Source: Bacillus sp. S3 (GTDB lineage Bacteria; Bacillota; Bacilli; Bacillales; Cytobacillaceae). From it: a stretch of DNA of 64,000 nt. Within the stretch, counting starts at the first letter, position 1; each line of letters opens with the position of its first letter. Below, piece by piece: positions 17,700-26,579 of this stretch. The position numbers and the translations under genes were made by a program. The stretch spans positions 1,423,501-1,487,500 of the forward strand of contig NZ_CP039727.1 of assembly GCF_005154805.1 (NCBI RefSeq), read 5' to 3'. Below the pieces are notes generated by a model. That model was not told the DNA's origin, made no database searches, and was given only the letters and a program-made list of their open reading frames with translations.

Positions 17700-17954
17700 T
17701 CAGGAAAGACTATACATCGGTATCCCATTTTCATCAGGTTCAACAGTTTCGTTAGCATGGTCGATGTAACGAAGAAGATTATATAGTTTCGCTTCAAGTA
17801 CTGTGTAGTCCTTTTCAAAATTGTAGGCATGCAGGAATTGTTCAATCTTTTTAGATAAAAATTGGTCTTTCGTTCTTACCATTAAGATCAGTAAGTTATC
17901 CCATTCCGACCGGTGCGTATAGTATAACGCCCTGTCATAATCCAATTTATTCAT
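17700..17954 (-). CDS. yhdB: YhdB-like small protein
   Basis: An 84-residue soluble protein beginning MNKLDYDRALYYTHRSEW, the conserved start of the Bacillus YhdB family. It has a strong AAGGAGGAGAG ribosome binding site. No catalytic motif or membrane segment is seen. It lies near spoVR in both this genome and B. subtilis. Its function is unknown. Confidence 0.75.
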   Translation of the reverse strand: MNKLDYDRALYYTHRSEWDNLLILMVRTKDQFLSKKIEQFLHAYNFEKDYTVLEAKLYNLLRYIDHANETVEPDENGIPMYSLS

Positions 17955-18086
17955 TTGTTTTCTCTCCTCCTTATTTAGGAGTTGTGATTATTGTATGACA
18001 TTCTGAAGATAACTTTCACAGAAAATGTTGGGCACCTTGCTACTACGCTGTTTTCAACATTTACCTGTATAAAAAGTGGTGGTAGG

Positions 18087-19070
18087 ATGGCTAAATATTG
18101 TTGGGTGCTTTTGATTTTAATTCTTTTATTTGAAACAACTGCGGAAGCAAACATAGTAAAAACGGATAAACCCTATTCACAGGTGCAGCTTGAACATGAC
18201 CTAAAAATAATTCAGCGAAAATATAATGACCAAATTGAATTGAAATCGATTGGAACCACGCACTTTGGAAAACCGATATGGGCTGTAAAACTGGGAAGAG
18301 GGGAACAGAATATTGTCTTGATTGGGTCACACCATGGACGTGAATGGCTGACCAGCATACTTTTAATGAAGATGCTTGAGACTTATGCCGAGGCCTATCA
18401 ACAGGAGAAAATGTTCGGATCTAAAAATACCTCTATCCTTAATGATGTGTCAATTTGGTTTGTGCCGATGTTAAATCCTGACGGAGTCGCCATCCAACAA
18501 AATAACCTTACATATTTTCCTGTCAATCATCAAAAACGACTTTTGAGCATGAATGAAGGATTGGCCAATTTTGAAAGGTGGAAGGCAAATGGGCTTGGTA
18601 TAGACTTAAACAGGCAATACCCAGCCGGCTGGGAGGGGCTTAATCAGGAACCAAGCGAACCTTATTATCAATTTTTTAAAGGAAAAAAACCCCTGGAAGC
18701 TAAAGAGGTAATAGCTTTAACACAATTTATTAAAGAAATTAACCCCTCTATTGCTGTCGCTTATCATACAGCTGGAAGAGAGATTTTTTGGAATTATAAA
18801 AATGGCAAACATCTGAGCCGTGATTATAAAGTTGCTAAAAAGATTGCAAAATTAACCGGATATAGATTAGCGAAACCTGATCCGGATGCAGTAGGTGGAG
18901 GATTTACCGATTGGTTTATCACGACATATCGCAGACCGGCGATGACGATTGAATTGAGCTATCTTGTTGGCGAAACAAGCCCGCCATTGATCATTTTTAA
19001 AAAAGAATGGATCCGAAATCAATATGTTGGGCTTAAGCTGGCAGAAGAGGCCAAGAAATTGGCTGAATAA
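18087..19070 (+). CDS. Secreted M14-family zinc carboxypeptidase
   Basis: A 327-residue protein with an N-terminal signal peptide (hydrophobic core VLLILILLF, likely cleavage after TTAEA). Zinc ligands of the M14 fold are visible: HHGREW (His and Glu) and a later His in VAYHTAG; the catalytic Glu is in TIELSY. Family members in Bacillus cleave gamma-D-glutamyl-diaminopimelate bonds of wall peptides; no LysM domain is present here. ATG 18087 gives a clean signal peptide. An in-frame TTG at 17991 with AGGAG eight bases upstream would add 32 residues and cannot be excluded. It lies before spoVR, hinting at a spore role. Confidence 0.82.
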   Translation: MAKYCWVLLILILLFETTAEANIVKTDKPYSQVQLEHDLKIIQRKYNDQIELKSIGTTHFGKPIWAVKLGRGEQNIVLIGSHHGREWLTSILLMKMLETYAEAYQQEKMFGSKNTSILNDVSIWFVPMLNPDGVAIQQNNLTYFPVNHQKRLLSMNEGLANFERWKANGLGIDLNRQYPAGWEGLNQEPSEPYYQFFKGKKPLEAKEVIALTQFIKEINPSIAVAYHTAGREIFWNYKNGKHLSRDYKVAKKIAKLTGYRLAKPDPDAVGGGFTDWFITTYRRPAMTIELSYLVGETSPPLIIFKKEWIRNQYVGLKLAEEAKKLAE

Positions 19071-19201
19071 GTTGATAATGCAGCATCCCAAGGGGAAGAT
19101 AATCGTATCACCGAAGGATTGGTTACTGTTTTTTTGCTTCTTCCTCATCATTCCCGCGTTTCCTTCATACATTGTGGTAAGAGGAAAAGGGGGAGTGGTG
19201 A

Positions 19202-20617
19202 ATGAATGTAGAAGGGCGCAAGCAGCTTGAATATGCCATTAACGAAATTACTGAGATCGCAAGCGGCTTTGGTTTGGATTTTTATCCGATGCGATACGAA
19301 ATCTGTCCTGCTGAAATAATTTATACCTTTGGTGCATATGGAATGCCAACACGATTTTCCCATTGGAGCTTCGGGAAGCAGTTTCATAAGATGAAATTGC
19401 ACTATGATCTGGGACTTAGTAAAATATATGAACTTGTCATTAACTCAAATCCATGTTACGCTTTCTTGCTCGATTCCAATACCCTTATTCAAAATAAACT
19501 AATCGTTGCTCATGTCCTGGCCCATTGTGATTTCTTTAAAAATAATGTCCGCTTTCAAAATACAAAGCGGGATATGGTTGAAAGTATGGCAGCGACTGCA
19601 GATCGGATACACCAATATGAAATCCAATATGGAAAAAGGGAAGTAGAAACTTTCCTAGATGCTGTGTTAGCTATTGATGAACATATTGACCCATCGCTTA
19701 TGAGGCCGAAGCTTTCTTGGTCCATCGGTGATGATGAAGAGGATGAAAATGAAGAACATCATGTGATAACGCCATATGATGACCTTTGGAAACTGGACGA
19801 AAAAGACAAAAAGAAAAGCGATCAGCCGAGGAAGAAGAAATTTCCGCCAAGGCCTGAAAAGGACTTATTACTATTTATCGAAACTTACAGCAGGGAACTG
19901 GAGGATTGGCAACGGGATATTTTAACCATGATGCGCGAAGAAATGCTTTATTTTTGGCCACAGCTGGAAACAAAGATTATGAATGAAGGCTGGGCCTCCT
20001 ATTGGCATCAACGCATTTTACGGGAAATGGATTTGACAAGCGGTGAATCAATCGAATTTGCTAAATTGAATGCCGGGGTCGTGCAGCCATCGAAAACAGG
20101 TATTAACCCATATTATCTTGGCATAAAAATCTTTGAAGATATTGAAGAACGATATAACAACCCAACCGATGAAATGAAGCGCCGAGGCGTCGAGCCAGGT
20201 TCCGGCAGGGAGAAAATGTTTGAAGTACGGGAAGTCGAATCGGATATCTCCTTTCTTCGAAATTACTTAAATAAGGATCTTGTCATGAGAGAAGATATGT
20301 ATCTTTTTCAAAAACAGGGACGGGATTATAAAATTGTAGATAAAGAATGGGAGCATATCCGTGATCAGCTTGTTAATATGCGGGTAAACGGCGGATTCCC
20401 GTATATCACAGTCAATGACGGAGACTATTTAAAAAATGGAGAACTCTACTTAAAACACTGGTATGAGGGTGTTGAGCTGGATGTTAAATATCTTGAAAAA
20501 GTTCTACCCTATATTCAACAGTTGTGGGGCAGACCGGTTCATATTGAAACGATGATCGAAGAAAGAAAAATGCTGTTTTCATATGACGGAAAGGGCCTTC
20601 ATAGAAAGTATTTATAA
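19202..20617 (+). CDS. spoVR: SpoVR family protein
   Basis: A 471-residue protein of the SpoVR family, needed for proper spore cortex formation in B. subtilis. Family-typical features are the [12 protein letters not shown] segment, the charged middle region, EGWASYWH and the C-terminal [10 protein letters not shown]. The His and Glu residues of HVLAHCDF and EGWASYWH suggest metal binding. It starts at ATG 19202 with GGGGGAG upstream. An acidic and lysine-rich linker at about residues 178-220 is probably disordered. The usual length is about 468 residues. Confidence 0.94.
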   Translation: MNVEGRKQLEYAINEITEIASGFGLDFYPMRYEICPAEIIYTFGAYGMPTRFSHWSFGKQFHKMKLHYDLGLSKIYELVINSNPCYAFLLDSNTLIQNKLIVAHVLAHCDFFKNNVRFQNTKRDMVESMAATADRIHQYEIQYGKREVETFLDAVLAIDEHIDPSLMRPKLSWSIGDDEEDENEEHHVITPYDDLWKLDEKDKKKSDQPRKKKFPPRPEKDLLLFIETYSRELEDWQRDILTMMREEMLYFWPQLETKIMNEGWASYWHQRILREMDLTSGESIEFAKLNAGVVQPSKTGINPYYLGIKIFEDIEERYNNPTDEMKRRGVEPGSGREKMFEVREVESDISFLRNYLNKDLVMREDMYLFQKQGRDYKIVDKEWEHIRDQLVNMRVNGGFPYITVNDGDYLKNGELYLKHWYEGVELDVKYLEKVLPYIQQLWGRPVHIETMIEERKMLFSYDGKGLHRKYL

Positions 20618-20703
20618 AGAAAACTCGCAGATTGGCGAGCCCGTCAGGACGAAGACAGAGGCGTAGTTGCACTTATACCGGATGGGAAAGTAATATTTTC
20701 CAA
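20618..20703 (+). repeat. Candidate dispersed intergenic element after spoVR
   Basis: The sequence starts with a CTCGC / GCGAG hairpin (20624-20639) and continues as GC-richer, non-coding DNA (GTCAGGACGAAGACAGAGG, TTATACCGGATGGGAAAGT). It resembles multi-copy intergenic elements I know from related Bacillaceae genomes, but copy number cannot be checked here. It immediately precedes the terminator shared with ald. Confidence 0.4.
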
Positions 20704-20711
20704 CGCTAAAA

Positions 20712-20745
20712 AAAGAGGATGTTTCCTTTTGGAAACATCCTCTTT
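20712..20745. terminator. Bidirectional terminator between spoVR and ald
   Basis: Perfect 15-bp stem AAAGAGGATGTTTCC / GGAAACATCCTCTTT with a TTTT loop. Confidence 0.88.
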
Positions 20746-20755
20746 AAGCTGTTGA

Positions 20756-21889
20756 TTAAAGGGCAGCAAGTTCTTTTTCTAAAGCGTTTTCTACTGATAC
20801 ATACTCATAACCAAGATCTTTTGCAACCGCTTCGTAAGTGATTTCCCCATTAGCAACGTTCACGCCAAGTTTTAAAGCAGCATTTTCAGAAATAGCTTTA
20901 AACACGCCTTTATTGGCAATTTGTAATGCATATGGAACAGTAACATTTGTCAGTGCCATTGTTGAAGTTCTTGGAACTGCACCTGGCATGTTTGCTACTG
21001 AATAATGTACAACACCATGTTTTACAAATGTAGGGTTGTCATGTGTAGTAACGTGGTCAGAAGTTTCAACCACTCCACCTTGGTCAATCGCAACATCGAC
21101 AATAACAGAACCAGGCTTCATTGATTTAACCATTTCCTCTGAAACAAGCTTAGGAGCCTTTGCACCAGGGATTAATACAGCACCGATTAAAAGGTCTGCT
21201 TCTGCTGTTGCTTCTGCAATGTTGAATGGGTTAGACATTAATGTTTTGATTTGATTTCCAAAAATATCATCAAGTTGGCGCAAACGGTCAGCACTTAGAT
21301 CAATGATTGTCACATCAGCACCTAAACCAACTGCCATTTTAGCAGCATTCGTACCAACAATTCCACCACCGATAATGGTAACCTTGCCGCGGTTTACTCC
21401 TGGTACACCAGCAAGCAGAATTCCTTGACCGCCATTATTCTTTTGTAAGAATTGTGCGCCAATTTGCGCAGCCATCCGGCCAGCCACTTCACTCATTGGC
21501 GTAAGAAGTGGGAGAGTTCTGTTTACCGCAACTGTTTCATAAGCAATTGCAATCACACCTTTCTCTTTCAGCGCTTGTGCCAGCTCAGGCTCAGCTGCAA
21601 GGTGTAAATAGGTAAATAAAATTAATCCTGGACGGAAGTATTGATACTCACTTGAAAGTGGTTCTTTAACCTTCATAATCATTTCTGCTTTAGACCACAC
21701 AAGGTTAGCGCTTTCAAGAATCTCCGCGCCAGCTTTTGAATAATCTTCATTAGTGAAACCGCTTCCAATACCGGCCTCTGTTTCAACTAAAACTGTATGA
21801 CCCGCTTTTACTAATGAAACGACTCCAGCTGGAGTAAGTGCTACACGATTTTCATTGTTTTTAATTTCTTTAGGTACACCAATAAACAT
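20756..21889 (-). CDS. ald: Alanine dehydrogenase
   Basis: A 377-residue NAD-dependent enzyme converting L-alanine to pyruvate and ammonia, one residue shorter than the B. subtilis protein. The N-terminus [16 protein letters not shown], the substrate-site YLHLA segment and the Rossmann motif [11 protein letters not shown] are all present. The start is preceded by GGGGAGG. In Bacillus, Ald is needed for growth on alanine and for normal sporulation. The adjacent PucR-type gene is probably its activator, and the amino acid permease beyond may supply substrate. Confidence 0.96.
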   Translation of the reverse strand: MFIGVPKEIKNNENRVALTPAGVVSLVKAGHTVLVETEAGIGSGFTNEDYSKAGAEILESANLVWSKAEMIMKVKEPLSSEYQYFRPGLILFTYLHLAAEPELAQALKEKGVIAIAYETVAVNRTLPLLTPMSEVAGRMAAQIGAQFLQKNNGGQGILLAGVPGVNRGKVTIIGGGIVGTNAAKMAVGLGADVTIIDLSADRLRQLDDIFGNQIKTLMSNPFNIAEATAEADLLIGAVLIPGAKAPKLVSEEMVKSMKPGSVIVDVAIDQGGVVETSDHVTTHDNPTFVKHGVVHYSVANMPGAVPRTSTMALTNVTVPYALQIANKGVFKAISENAALKLGVNVANGEITYEAVAKDLGYEYVSVENALEKELAAL

Positions 21890-22016
21890 ATCCCTAATTC
21901 CTCCCCAAACCTTTGTAATGTTTTGCTATGGCTAAAGTATAAAATGCCTGCCACAGAATTTCTTTGTTAAGAACGGAGAAATTTTTTTATAGTTTTTGGG
22001 GATTTTCACAAAATGT

Positions 22017-23255
22017 TCAAATCCCCTGATATTTTTCCAGCTTTAAATCAAGATATAACATCATTTTTTGATTCGGATCTTTAAAATTAACATCCCCAAT
22101 TTCTGAAATCCGCTTTAACCGGTAATTTAATGTGTTGGCATGAACATTTAATTCTTTAGCAGCGTCATTAATATTGTTATCCAGATTTAAAAATACCTCT
22201 AAGGTTTCAACTAGATTACTATTATGCTTTTGGTCATAAGAATGGAGTTTCTTTAACGAGAAATTTTCATATTCTTCCTTTTGTCGTTTCTCAAGAATAA
22301 TCTCAAACAGTTGGTAGATCCCTAGTTTTTGGTAATTGGAAATCTCTTTTGTTTCTAATGGGAATTTCTCTTTAATCGACAATACCGCCAATGTTTCTTT
22401 ATATGCTTTATCAATTATTTGATAATCCTTATAAATACTGCTATATACGGGAATGATATCGGTTATTCCGTACCGCTCATTCATTTTACTAACAAATGTC
22501 TGCGCAAAATGGTCAAGGTCTTGAAAGGTGTCATCTGTATTGGCCGCTGATATTAATAGAATCAGTTGATTGCAGTCAATTGTATAAAGCATTATTTTCA
22601 GACGTTGGCTTGTTTTTAACAAATAGGATATGGACTGCTCCTCTTTACTGGTGATATTTTGCTGAAATTGAAATACTGCTACTGCAAAAGAGGAGGCCGG
22701 CGGGATCTGCAATGATTGAAAGTTGTCGATTATTTCCTTTTCATCCTTCATGTGTCCCGTTAAAAGTTTCCAGAAGAATTCTTGTGAGTGTTCTTCCTTC
22801 TTATTTTTCCTCGTTTGCAGCTGCAACAATTTATTTTTAACAGCATCTGCCGCTTTTTTTAGTAAATCAAAATCTTCATCCGTCAATCTTTTATCAATTT
22901 CGATTGCCCAAATAAATCCCAGTACCTCATCCTGTTTCCAAATGGAAATCGCCACTCGATGGTTTAGACCAATATCGTTCATATTTTTCACGCGAATCGG
23001 TTCCCGTGCCTTTAAAAGTGCTGGAATGGTTCCTTCTTTCCATAATTGATTGATGACCTTTTCCGGCACCCTTCGTCCGATAATTGTCGAAATTCTCGCT
23101 GGATCGGTACGTTCATCATGTGTACTGTAAGCAAGAAGACGGTGGTTGGCATCCTCAATCGTAATCGGGCATTTTAATACCTGACTAATGAGATCTGCGA
23201 ATTCATCTAAACTTTCAAAAGCTGTTTTAAAGGGGTCTGGTTGTTTAGCATTCAA
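22017..23255 (-). CDS. adeR: PucR-family transcriptional activator, AdeR-like
   Basis: A 412-residue regulator. The N-terminal part is a GAF-like sensor (about residues 20-140), the centre a GGDEF-like CdaR domain, and the C-terminus a PucR-type HTH (LNVHANTLNYRLKRISEIG) at about 365-395. I placed the start at TTG 23255, eight bases after GGAGG; a GTG 15 bases earlier overlaps that site. In B. subtilis AdeR, a PucR-type factor encoded beside ald, activates ald; the same arrangement here supports the name, though not proof of function. Confidence 0.75.
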   Translation of the reverse strand: MNAKQPDPFKTAFESLDEFADLISQVLKCPITIEDANHRLLAYSTHDERTDPARISTIIGRRVPEKVINQLWKEGTIPALLKAREPIRVKNMNDIGLNHRVAISIWKQDEVLGFIWAIEIDKRLTDEDFDLLKKAADAVKNKLLQLQTRKNKKEEHSQEFFWKLLTGHMKDEKEIIDNFQSLQIPPASSFAVAVFQFQQNITSKEEQSISYLLKTSQRLKIMLYTIDCNQLILLISAANTDDTFQDLDHFAQTFVSKMNERYGITDIIPVYSSIYKDYQIIDKAYKETLAVLSIKEKFPLETKEISNYQKLGIYQLFEIILEKRQKEEYENFSLKKLHSYDQKHNSNLVETLEVFLNLDNNINDAAKELNVHANTLNYRLKRISEIGDVNFKDPNQKMMLYLDLKLEKYQGI

Positions 23256-23419
23256 AATGATAACCTCCACAATCTATATAAAACTATTTTAGTTTATTTT
23301 TGAGAAAAATTAAATTTATAAGGTTTGTCTTTGTTTAATTTTACAAAAAAAAAATAATAATTTCTCGTTTTTTAACAAAAAAAGATTGTTCACAATAATG
23401 TTAAAATAATTTCATGTAA

Positions 23420-23445
23420 AGTTCAAAAAAGGAATAAGTTGAACT
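23420..23445. promoter_or_regulatory. Inverted repeat upstream of the amino acid permease
   Basis: AGTTCAA (23420-23426) and TTGAACT (23439-23445) are perfect 7-bp inverted arms with 12 bases between. The position between the divergent regulator and permease genes suggests a binding site for a dimeric regulator, possibly the adjacent PucR-type protein. This is inference. Confidence 0.4.
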
Positions 23446-23454
23446 ATTCTAATT

Positions 23455-23468
23455 TGAAAGCGCTCACA
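23455..23468 (+). promoter_or_regulatory. Perfect cre site (CcpA)
   Basis: TGAAAGCGCTCACA matches every position of the CcpA-binding consensus TGWAANCGNTNWCA. It lies 172 bases before the permease start, so carbon catabolite control of the permease is expected from established knowledge of cre sites. Confidence 0.8.
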
Positions 23469-23482
23469 ACAAGAGGAGGAAG

Positions 23483-23545
23483 GTGAAAAATACTTTTAAG
23501 TGTTGTATTATTGAAAGTATTATTTTTATCTTAAGAAAGCTTTAA
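23483..23545 (+). other. Possible 20-codon leader ORF overlapping a hairpin
   Basis: After AGAGGAGGAAG a GTG opens a 20-codon frame ending TAA at 23545. The spacing from AGGAGG is only three bases, which is poor. The frame overlaps an AATACTTT / AAAGTATT hairpin followed by a T-rich run. A leader peptide or attenuator upstream of the permease is possible but weakly supported. Confidence 0.25.
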
Positions 23546-23639
23546 TAATATTTTCCCTTATTTTATAGGAGAAAATAGTGGTTACGAACAAATGTCTGGA
23601 TGGGAAATGAACTTATTAATCAAAGGGGGAGATTAATAT

Positions 23640-25040
23640 ATGGGTAACAACACTAAAGGGGAAACACTTCATCGTGGTTTAGAAGAAAGACATATTGCTT
23701 TAATGTCATTAGGGGCTTGCATTGGGGTTGGATTATTTCTTGGTTCTGCAACTACCATTAAGATGGCCGGTCCTGGTATCTTAGTGGGATATGCAGTTGC
23801 AGGTCTAATCATGTTTTTTATTATGAGAGCTCTTGGGGAGATGGCTATTCAAAAACCCGTAGCTGGTTCTTTTAGTGCATATGCTCGTGATTATTTAGGT
23901 CCGCTTGCAGGATTTATTACGGGATGGAATTATTGGTTTTTATGGATTGTCACATGTATGGCTGAAATTACTGCGATTGGAATCTATATGGAATATTGGT
24001 TTCCAACCGTTCCACGTTGGATTTGGGCACTTGCAGCATTAGTCATTATGGCAACAATCAATTTCCTTGCAGTAAAAGCATATGGCGAATTAGAATTTTG
24101 GTTTGCCCTCATTAAAATCGTTACGATTCTAGCTATGATTGCTGTTGGAGCGGCGATGATCTTCTTTGGTTTTGGTAATGGCGGTATTGCAACTGGGATT
24201 TCTAACTTATGGGAACATGGCGGGATCTTCCCTAACGGAATGAAAGGTGTATTATTATCCCTACAAATGGTTATGTTTGCCTATCTTGGGCTTGAAATGA
24301 TTGGAGTTACAGCGGGTGAGGTCAAAAACCCGGAAAAATCTCTTTCACGAGCGATTGATACCGTTTTTTGGCGTATTCTTATCTTTTATGTTGGGGCATT
24401 ATTTGTCATTATGTCCATCTACCCTTGGGAAGAAATTGGTACAAAGGGAAGCCCGTTTGTTTTAACATTCGAACAAATTGGGATTAAGGGTGCTGCTGGA
24501 ATTATTAACTTTGTTGTTTTAACTGCAGCACTATCTTCATGTAATAGCGGCATTTTTAGTACGGCACGTATGTTATTTAACTTAGCAGGGCATGGAGAGG
24601 CACCACGAGAATTTGGAAAAGTAACAAAAAGTGGTGTTCCTGGAAAAGCTGTTTTAGCTTCTTCAGTCGTTCTATTAGTCGGCGTTGTATTAAATTACAT
24701 TGTTCCTGAAAAGGTATTTACATGGTTATCAAGTATTGCAACCTTTGGTGCAATTTGGACTTGGGGAGTTATCCTTTTATCTCAGATTAAATATCGAAAG
24801 GGCTTAAATTCTTCTGAGGTTAAGGTATTGAAATATAAGCTTCCGCTATATCCTTTTTCATCTTACTTAGCACTTGCATTTTTAGCATTTGTTATTGGTA
24901 TCATGGGTTATAGTCCTGATACCAGAATTGCCGTTATTATTGGTCCAATCTTCTTGCTTTTATTAGTTGCAGTATATTATCTGAAAGGATTTCATAAGCG
25001 AGAAGCAGAACAGCCTAACAAAATTAAACAAGTCGGCTAA
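23640..25040 (+). CDS. APC-family amino acid permease (alanine/proline-type)
   Basis: A 466-residue membrane protein with about 12 hydrophobic segments. The amino acid transporter signature appears at the N-terminus (IALMSLGACIGVGLFLG) and in AGEVKNPEKSL. The family includes B. subtilis AlaP, ProY and related importers. The gene is divergent from the ald regulator, so alanine is the most likely substrate, but specificity cannot be read from the sequence. The ATG at 23640 follows AAGGGGGAG. A perfect cre site lies upstream. Confidence 0.87.
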   Translation: MGNNTKGETLHRGLEERHIALMSLGACIGVGLFLGSATTIKMAGPGILVGYAVAGLIMFFIMRALGEMAIQKPVAGSFSAYARDYLGPLAGFITGWNYWFLWIVTCMAEITAIGIYMEYWFPTVPRWIWALAALVIMATINFLAVKAYGELEFWFALIKIVTILAMIAVGAAMIFFGFGNGGIATGISNLWEHGGIFPNGMKGVLLSLQMVMFAYLGLEMIGVTAGEVKNPEKSLSRAIDTVFWRILIFYVGALFVIMSIYPWEEIGTKGSPFVLTFEQIGIKGAAGIINFVVLTAALSSCNSGIFSTARMLFNLAGHGEAPREFGKVTKSGVPGKAVLASSVVLLVGVVLNYIVPEKVFTWLSSIATFGAIWTWGVILLSQIKYRKGLNSSEVKVLKYKLPLYPFSSYLALAFLAFVIGIMGYSPDTRIAVIIGPIFLLLLVAVYYLKGFHKREAEQPNKIKQVG

Positions 25041-25044
25041 CGTA

Positions 25045-25073
25045 AGAGGGACCCAGCGATGGGTCTCTTTTTA
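25045..25073 (+). terminator. Terminator after the permease
   Basis: Stem GAGGGACCCA / TGGGTCTCTTT with a GCGA loop and one wobble pair, followed by TTTT. Confidence 0.75.
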
Positions 25074-25151
25074 CATTAATCCCCGATAATTGCTTAGATT
25101 TTATTTTTCTCCGTATACTAAGAAAAATAACAGGTCAGGAGGTCTCTTTAG

Positions 25152-25970
25152 ATGAAAAAAATAATGACTTTGATTGCAGCATCTGTTTTATCATGTACAA
25201 TTTCGGGCATCAGTGCATGTGCACAAACGTTGACAAGCCAGACTAATGCTTTAGCGGAACAAAATACGATGTCTGTTCTCTGGTTTCAAAAAGCCGGAGA
25301 AGCAAAGGCTTTATATTATCAGGGCTATAACATTGGGAAGATGAGATTAGATGAGATATTAAGGAATCGAGATCAGCAAACAGCCTTAAAACCGGCGATT
25401 ATTCTTGATTTAGATGAGACCGTTATCGATAATAGTCCGTTATTTGCGGGGAAAATTGTTTCGCGGGAAAATTACCCGTTAAATTGGAGTAAGTGGGTTG
25501 ATCGTGCTGAGGCAAAAGCACTTCCAGGAGCCATTGAATTTTTAAAATATGCCGATTCTAAAGGTGTGGCTATTTACTACATAACCAACAGAAAAGAAGA
25601 AAAAAAAGCGGTAACATTAAGAAACTTGCAGGCCCTAGGTGTGCCGCAAGCCAATGCGAATCAGCTTTTTATGAAGCAAAAGGGTGAACAAGGAAAAGAA
25701 ATGAGACGTATGCAGGTTGCTAAAACACATGAAATTATTCTATTATTTGGCGATAATTTAGGTGATTTTAGTGGATTTGACCGATTAGCAGTATCTGATA
25801 GGGTGGAAGCAGTCGATAAACAAAAAGATGAATTTGGAAGAAAGCTTATAGTGTTTCCTAATCCAATGTATGGTGACTGGGAAGCGGCTATTTATCATTA
25901 TGACTCCAGAAAATCGGCTGAAGAAAGATTGAAACTCAGGAAAGAAGGATTAGAGCCATTCCTGCCATAG
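25152..25970 (+). CDS. Class C acid phosphatase, lipoprotein e(P4) family 5'-nucleotidase
   Basis: A 272-residue HAD-superfamily phosphatase. The N-terminus is a signal peptide ending in the lipobox-like ISAC, so it is likely an extracellular lipoprotein. The catalytic motif DLDETVIDNSP starts at about residue 86, and the second HAD motif is FGDNLGDFSG. Class C enzymes remove phosphate from nucleotides at the cell surface so that nucleosides can be imported. It has a strong GTCAGGAGG site and is flanked by terminators, so it is a single gene. Confidence 0.92.
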   Translation: MKKIMTLIAASVLSCTISGISACAQTLTSQTNALAEQNTMSVLWFQKAGEAKALYYQGYNIGKMRLDEILRNRDQQTALKPAIILDLDETVIDNSPLFAGKIVSRENYPLNWSKWVDRAEAKALPGAIEFLKYADSKGVAIYYITNRKEEKKAVTLRNLQALGVPQANANQLFMKQKGEQGKEMRRMQVAKTHEIILLFGDNLGDFSGFDRLAVSDRVEAVDKQKDEFGRKLIVFPNPMYGDWEAAIYHYDSRKSAEERLKLRKEGLEPFLP

Positions 25971-25979
25971 ATGAGCTGA

Positions 25980-26006
25980 AAAAGACACCGAAATCGGTGT
26001 CTTTTC
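25980..26006 (+). terminator. Terminator after the acid phosphatase gene
   Basis: Stem AAAGACACCG / CGGTGTCTTT with an AAAT loop, followed by T. Confidence 0.85.
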
Positions 26007-26066
26007 AAATCAGTAACCAATTAGAAACTTTCATATGATAGAAGAAAAATGATAATAAATCCGGAT

Positions 26067-26432
26067 TTAGTTTTTCACATTTTTAAGGATGTTGATTGCA
26101 TAAACAATAATTCCCAACACCATTAGTGTTCCGCCAGTGGCAACAGCCGGGCCAGCTTGTTCTGTCCCTGATACAAGGAGTGCTAGACCAATCATCATGA
26201 TTGGCAATGAGATATTATGCAGCCAGAAATGAACCTTTGCGAGAGTAGTTTCGGCTGCTTTTGGAAAACCAAGATAAATAAGTCCGGCAAGTGCCATTGA
26301 CATCCATCCTAATAAATTTATATGGACATGAACAGGAGTGAAGGTGAACTTTTCTGTCATTGACATATACATACCAATGCAGACCCCAATGACAAAATAC
26401 ACAACAGAAATTTTAATAAACTTAACTGCCAT
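26067..26432 (-). CDS. Small heme-copper oxidase subunit I-like membrane protein
   Basis: A 121-residue protein of four hydrophobic helices. The segment HVHINLLGWMS resembles the histidine-containing helix of cbb3-type oxidase and NO reductase subunit I, and HFWLHN resembles another. Full-length subunit I has at least 12 helices, so this is a stand-alone mini-protein, not an oxidase. Homologues are often labelled cytochrome-c oxidase. It might bind heme, but that is unproven. It is a single gene with AAAGGGGGAAG before the ATG. Confidence 0.7.
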   Translation of the reverse strand: MAVKFIKISVVYFVIGVCIGMYMSMTEKFTFTPVHVHINLLGWMSMALAGLIYLGFPKAAETTLAKVHFWLHNISLPIMMIGLALLVSGTEQAGPAVATGGTLMVLGIIVYAINILKNVKN

Positions 26433-26543
26433 ACTTTCTTCCCCCTTTGTAATTTAGAAATAGTGACTACAGTACTAAATATGAGGGAATATTCTGAAAA
26501 AGAACTTCATTTTTTAAGGACAAAACGTGATATTTTTACTGAA

Positions 26544-26570
26544 AAAAGCCGCCTTAAAAATGGCGGCTTT
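26544..26570 (-). terminator. Terminator for the DUF445 gene
   Basis: Stem AAAGCCGCC / GGCGGCTTT with an eight-base loop, followed on the minus strand by TTT. Confidence 0.85.
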
Positions 26571-26579
26571 ACAATTAAA

